A stretch of DNA of 64,000 nucleotides from Lingula anatina (taxonomy: Eukaryota > Brachiopoda > Lingulata > Lingulida > Lingulidae). Location: the NCBI RefSeq assembly GCF_001039355.2, contig NW_019775691.1, positions 753,177-817,176 on the forward strand, in the 5' to 3' direction. The notes beneath the pieces are model-generated. The model did not search any database and was not told where the DNA came from. It saw only the letters and a program-made list of their open reading frames with translations. Shown here piece by piece: positions 58,646-64,000 of the stretch. How positions within the stretch are numbered: position 1 is the stretch's first letter; the number at the start of each line of letters is the position of its first letter. A program made the translations under genes and the position numbers.

Positions 58646-61562
58646 TTGGAATTGTAACATTCCAAAATTACTTACAAACAGTATGCTTTTGTAAAAAGTG
58701 TCAAACTCCAAAATCTATCTTTACTGCTTTTTAGTACAATTCATTCGATGCAGTAGTGCATATAATATGTTTAATGTAGGCTACTTGTAAATATATGAAT
58801 ATTGAGAACTAAGTTGTACAAAGTGAATTTTGCGTGGAAACTTAGTTTTGGAGTGTTAGTTTGTTAAGTGTTGTTAGAACAAAAGTGACCATAGCCGAAT
58901 AGGCTGGCATAACAAATATAAATCTGGAATTGTGGCTTTTAGTTTTAATTTAAATTAGTTTATTGAAGGGAATCTTAGTTTTATTTTTGAACGTTATCTG
59001 GGTATTCAAATTTGTAGCTGGTAGCCTACTTAGATTTTTTTTTGTATGTGCATGAAGGAGTTGTTGCAGTATGTGACGTTGTTGTGTTTATTATTTTAGT
59101 TAAGCTAATTTATGTTGTTTAATTTATATGAATAATTACCGTATGTGCCTGCATACTTGTATAATGTAAATGAAGTGCGGGACTGCTATAAAGTGCGAGA
59201 CTCCGGAGAACATGAACTGATGCAAAACGTGAGTGTGGACAGTGTGTAACACTTTTACAGTACAAGAACTGTACTTTATTAACTGTACTTTGTGATGGGC
59301 AATGCCAAAAAGCCATGGGACAGTTGCACGATTCCGTGAATGCATTGGTAAAGCATATTTGTATGTTGCATTGAGCAACAGAGGTGAACAAACCTCGTGA
59401 CAGTGACTTACAAGTGCGCAATACCGTAGCACGTGCGGATTGACAGACAGTGAAATAGGATCACGTCTTACACAAGTTACGACGCAATATGATGGCCCAA
59501 GAGTACAGAATTCTCCTAGGAGCACAACACTCATTTAGTGACAGAGAGGCACACTATCGGGAGGATCGTTCACCAGACTGGGACTCTGAAAACTGTGACA
59601 TTGTGCTTTAAAACTGTCTACGAACCTATTAGAATTTAACTGCACAGGGTATTGACAAATGTTAAAGTTTTTGCAGCATGTTAGTATTAGTTAGTGTATG
59701 TAGTGTATGTTAGCTGTTTATAATATATTCGTTGTTTGTGTTTTTTTATGTTCGGGCTGCTTCGGTCCGTAACAAGTACCATATCAGAAAAAAAATTCAT
59801 TACACAATACGTGTAGAAATAACATGCTGTAATGTATTTGCGGCAAATGTCCACCTCTGTATAAAGTTAAATTCTTCAGTCCTCCCCATTTTAAAACATC
59901 AATTTATTAAAGTATGCTTGTTTTGCAACAACCAATTTTTATATGTTCCTTATTGGCTGTAAAAATTAAAATAATTAAAAGCGATGGACAGTTATGGCAA
60001 CGTAAGGTAATAGCCTCACAACAATCAAATTATAGTAATCCAAAGTCATTTTACAACTTAATTTTAACCCTTTAAAGTAAGCTGCAAAATTATTAAAAAT
60101 GACGTCGCATGTTGGCCTACGTGAGCCAGGTCTTGGATAAGAATGGAAGTTGTCTGCAGGCAATTCGCGATATGAAACATATGTAATAAAGAAAGTCTTT
60201 CTATAGATTTTATATCACTTTCTTTAAACGTGCCATCACCCAAAAAGCAATGAAGGAGAAACGATATGTTAGGATTTTTTCCTCATAAGTGCAGAAATAT
60301 GTTACCGTGTTATGAGGTAAAGCTGCCGCATAAAATGCACTGGGATGAATTTTTCTGATTCGAGCTGATGACGAAACAGCAGTGATTTCAGTGTGAAACC
60401 TGTGGTGTCGATTCTTAACAGTTCTCCCTGACCTGAGCAGCTTTCAACGCCGTTTTAAACATCACAATAAGTGCTACATTGCGGTGCCAGTATTTTTCTT
60501 TCTTTCTTTTTTAAAGACTTACTATCGATTTTATCAGCAAAGAAGAAAAACAATACCTTCGTACTGGATCATCGTAGTTAGGGTCTCCTATCTCTTAAAA
60601 ATGCTTCATATGTGAAAGCATGTCTTACTAAATCCGTCGATGATTGGGCAACGGTGGCGGTTTGGTCACTGTCTCTCCCTCCCCAATCCAAATTTTGCTC
60701 TCTTTCAGCGTGGGTACGATTTCTCGCGTTTTTCGTGTTGTCAAGAGCTGTCTTTATGATGATCATGCATGCCAGACGAAGTTCTGTCTCCACTTTCGCT
60801 GCTTGGCTAAGGCTTATTACGGCCCTCGCTCATTGCCTTGTGATTATAGATTTCATTTCAGAGAGAGGTCTTCTTAAAACGCCACCGGTAAAGCCTTGTC
60901 CTTCTTGATACACTTCTGCCGCCTGCGGTGCTTCGACAATTTTTATCCCATTTTTTTTCCTACGCGCTGTGTACTCCAGTTGCAGTAAAATTTATTGGGC
61001 TTTTATTTCCATTACCTTGCCTTGTTTAAATGCATTGAAATGATGCCACTTTCGCTCTCCTTTTCCTTTGCATAATGATGCTAATTTTTTCGACTGCTGT
61101 GTTGATCTGTTTCTGAAGATGTTTCAGAGAGTGTGCAATTTTTCCTGCCTTTTGGGTTCTGTTAGCATGTGTGTAAGTAGTATCATCCTCAGTTATTGGA
61201 TATGCTGGCCAATTGCAAATGTCGTTTAATTGCGCGGTGTCAAATGATTAGGTGTCTCGGACCACAGGTAAAGCGGGTTGCTCTGCGTGCGGACCAAGAT
61301 CCAATTAACATAATGTGCTGGGTACACGGTGCAGACAGTGAGACTGACATTTCTGACGCGTACGTCACCTTTTTTTTTTTGTACGTTTTGAGGAAGGGCA
61401 AACGGAAGGTGTGTGCACAAGACAAAGCGTTTTGGAAGAAGAGCTCTTTAAATTAAACTGGGAAATTGCTTCAAAACTTTGGTAAATGTACCGGTACAAC
61501 ACTAATGACAGACGTTAGACTGGTCGTTTTATTCGTTTACATGTAGCTGATACGTTACGCGT

Positions 61563-61670
61563 TGCTTATATGAATGCACGAATCCGGCGGATGACTGGGT
61601 GAACGTTTACGATTGGTGCGGTCAAATTAATTTGAACACGATGTTGTGGAGATTTGGAATGACGAGGTTT
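61563..61670. repeat. Dispersed repeat shared with 48905-49010
   Basis: Second copy, with AATCCGGCGGATGACTGGG, TGAACGTTT and GATTGGTGC. Confidence 0.55.
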
Positions 61671-62089
61671 CCAAGCTTTATTGAATATAAATATAACTCT
61701 GTATAGGTATAATTATGGCACACATGCTTCTTGCATATTCAATGCCCAGGACTCTACTGATGATTAGTATTGATGTCAGCGTGTGTGCCGGTTGCTTGCA
61801 TCACTACCACAATTGACGCAATAGAACCACAGTATTACTTCTTTTAATAAGCATGCGCTGCGAGTCCAAACGTCCGACTCCCATCTAATCAGGTAATATC
61901 ATATATAGAAACGTATGTTTGCGTAGAAATGAGCCTCTTAGTATTTAATATAAAACAGCTGGTTTTCCTGGGTTCGACTGTGGCCATGGTCATATGTCTG
62001 GTAATTTGGTTCATATGTGTACCCGGTATATACAGAGAGAGAAAGAGAGAGAGAGAGACTTAAAAATAATTGTAAAATAGTGCAATCGC

Positions 62090-62281
62090 CTCCCTATTTG
62101 TCGTCCCGATGGAGCCGAGATTTAATGACTGTACCCCCGCAGGAACGACGCATGGGGAGGCGTGTGAGAGGCGGAGAGACTATTAAAAGATTAGGCGGGT
62201 TTTTTTTTTCATGTACGTCTGCCATATTTAGTTCCAGGATTTGTAAAGCCATGACTCAACTCGTTGTGAATGCGATCCAAG
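62090..62281. mobile_element. Diverged MITE copy related to 23363-23639
   Basis: Shares, in opposite orientation, GAGACTATTAAAAGA, TCATGTA(G/C)GTCTGCCATATT and the terminal GTGAATGC. The far inverted end is not clear, so the copy may be truncated. Confidence 0.45.
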
Positions 62282-62950
62282 ACCTCAGAACCTGGCTTAT
62301 TATTATTATTATTATTATTATTAGGCTATTATTATTATTTGCGTTACAGGAACCAAAATGAATGTAAAAGTCTGCTAATGAGCCCAGCTAACGCATAGCA
62401 TTTTAAAAACATTTCAAAAAGGTAGACACTGTAACATTTCTGCATAACTTTTCAATAATTTTATTCAAAGATCTTTATAACGTTCCTTAAACGTTATGTT
62501 GAAAACTTTATACATAACATTTGGATAACATTTTCAAAATGTTGTCGCTTAAACATTTTAATATGCACAATATTTTAACAGACCTCAGCTGACTGTTTGA
62601 TACGCCAGCTCTAACCACGATTCCTTAATCTAACGCCTACATGTAACTATAATGCAAATGTGAACCTACGACCTAGGGTATTCAATCCAACCGTCTTTAA
62701 CTTAGACCCATCAAGCCACCATGAGATGTTTTTTTTTTTCTTGGTCTGTCATAGATATTCAACCTAATCTTAGTGGAATAATTAAATGTTTTATTTTGCA
62801 TTTAATTTGCTAAATTTGCAAGAAAAGGCAAAAGTTATATAAATTAACATATCTAATTAGAGGAAGCTTTCCTTGTTTCTACACAATTAATTGTTATATG
62901 ACAGGCTTCTTCTGACGGTTATAGTTGAGGTGAGTGGCTGCCTTTCACTA

Positions 62951-63504
62951 ATACCCCATTCACACTACAGTTGCAAAAATGCGCATTTCAATAATCCGAA
63001 TTTTTCGTGAGGAATTCGATTCGGTATTGCGTTCACACACGCTAAGCGAAACCGAATTACACGTTGAAAATTTCAGGTTTAACTTCCTGTTTGAACACTC
63101 GCGCATGCGCTGCACATGAAATCTTAAAATACCAACAAAAATTTGTGACGACAAATGCAACTCTAAAGACATTCCAGCATTCTTGAGAAGTATAAGATGG
63201 CAAAATAAGTTTGTTTCCTCATGTTGTAGTGAGTGGTGACCTCCAAATACGTTTGGTGCAATCGCTAAAGTAATAAACAAGCGTTCATAGGTACCCGCAC
63301 TTAACTGCACACATGCGCAGTTACATCTGTACAGGTGTCGATTCCGGTAAGTTATCCGGATCGCGCTTAGAAATCCACCTCGCTTGCAGGATTTTGAAAA
63401 TGCGCATTGCAAAAATCCTCTTGCGTTCACACTACTGCATTTATTCGAATTGTGACCTAATTCGCAATTTATCCGGATAACTGAGCGTAGTGTGAACGGG
63501 GTAT
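62951..63504. mobile_element. 554-bp element with ATACCCC(A/G)TTCACACTAC inverted ends
   Basis: The left end ATACCCCATTCACACTAC is mirrored by GTAGTGTGAACGGGGTAT. Internal sub-repeats (AAATGCGCAT, GTTCACAC, TTATCCGGAT) occur near both ends. The 188-codon antisense frame over it is not credible as a gene. Confidence 0.65.
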
Positions 63505-63580
63505 CAGATAATAAAATGCTATTCATTCAAAGCAACCATTATATAAATGCAGGCAAGTTATCCCAAATATCCCAACCTAC

Positions 63581-63772
63581 CTTAGCCAGAAGTACATAAA
63601 ATTGATGAATATCCCTGTAAAGCTTGTAGCGTTTTTCTAAGTTCCCCTTGAACTCTACTACCAGGGATTCAAACTTCCTGGAAAAGCTAAGGGCCTGCCT
63701 GATATCCATTTCTCCTGACACTACTAATTGCTCAGCTCTGCTTATCAGTTCCTCTGCCTCAGAAAGAACTTT
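63581..63772 (-). CDS. Spectrin-repeat-like exon of a gene leaving the window
   Basis: Minus-strand acceptor tattccag and donor GTAGGT bound exactly 64 codons in phase 0. The product is helical with heptad spacing (KVLSEAEELISRAEQLVVSG, SFSRKFESLVVEF, YRDIHQFYVLLAK), the pattern of a spectrin repeat as in SESTD1 or Dbl-family exchange factors. No other exon of it is visible; the rest of the gene is either 5' beyond 64000 or in the intergenic sequence to the left. Confidence 0.55.
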
Positions 63773-64000
63773 CTGGAATATATGATAAAGGAGATCAAAG
63801 TGTTAACTGTTTTCCAGTATCATTTCTTAAAAGTAAGATAAGCTTGTAATAACCTTAAAAACACCCTCTCTACTTTATTACCAGGCTTGTAAATAATGAT
63901 GATAGAATGTTAAATTGTAAAAAAAAAAATTTTGAAGGAGAGAGTGATGAAATTGAGAACTAACAAGTGGTTTCTCCAAATCAGTACAGAAAGCAAAACA

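Larger units (their letters stand above)
58646..62950. other. Intergenic, no supported gene
   Basis: Several frames of 60-130 codons occur (59136-59534, 60578-60793, 61196-61456) but none shows a domain, splice context or codon pattern I trust. Contains the second copy of the 48905 repeat (61563-61670) and a GGGAGCATT-family MITE (about 62090-62281). Confidence 0.45.

Noticed and set aside
59136-59534. 132-codon minus-strand frame
   Set aside because: No domain, no splice context, His/Val/Cys-biased composition.
60578-60945. Minus-strand frame with helical, charged composition
   Set aside because: Interrupted by a stop; no recognised transposase or other domain.
62960-63526. 188-codon minus-strand frame
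   Set aside because: Lies almost entirely inside the ATACCCC inverted-repeat element and includes both its ends.

Overview
This is an AT-rich, intron-rich animal genome segment: GT-AG introns, CA/TTA/AATA microsatellites, many short inverted-repeat transposons, and multi-domain extracellular and innate-immunity genes. The gene set (DUF1647-like proteins, a NWD1-like NACHT protein, C-type lectin/EGF mucins, tandem intronless TRIM genes) fits a marine invertebrate. A mollusc or another lophotrochozoan is my best guess, but nothing in the window proves it.

Layout. 1-6594: a DUF1647 (glycosyltransferase-like) gene end present twice. 8383-21036 (minus): an eight-exon type I membrane protein that I reconstruct as signal peptide, Eph-receptor ligand-binding domain, Eph-type Cys-rich module, three EGF domains, Thr-rich stalk, transmembrane helix and short tail, with no kinase. 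21196-24999: transposon-rich, including a 669-bp element with perfect 77-bp terminal inverted repeats, an 8-bp target duplication and a RecQ-like helicase fragment inside, plus one orphan Cys-rich exon. 28510-40969 (plus): a 23-exon DUF4062-NACHT-WD protein (NWD1-like, about 1482 aa). 42598-48746 (plus): a C-type lectin, EGF, mucin-stalk membrane protein with a GC-AG intron that creates a possible GPI-anchored alternative. 51129-57866 (plus): three tandem TRIM units: one RING/B-box/coiled-coil gene that lost its NHL domain, one intact TRIM-NHL gene, and one NHL remnant. 63581-63772 (minus): one spectrin-repeat-like exon of a gene leaving the window.

Assembly caution. Three of the four single-base Ns (3155, 15400, 46463) lie where the sequence ending at the N reappears just after it, as unmerged contig ends or haplotypes would. 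The apparent tandem duplications of the DUF1647 gene, the EGF/Thr exons and the mucin exon are therefore probably artefacts. The TRIM duplication is different: its copies have diverged, contain deletions and no N separates them.

Together the NACHT sensor, lectin receptor and TRIM genes look like an immune or recognition neighbourhood. The Eph-like and lectin receptors share a stalk-TM-tail design and the same last-intron position, which suggests a reused membrane-anchor module. Exon models were made by hand from splice sites and reading phase; no transcript or database evidence was available.
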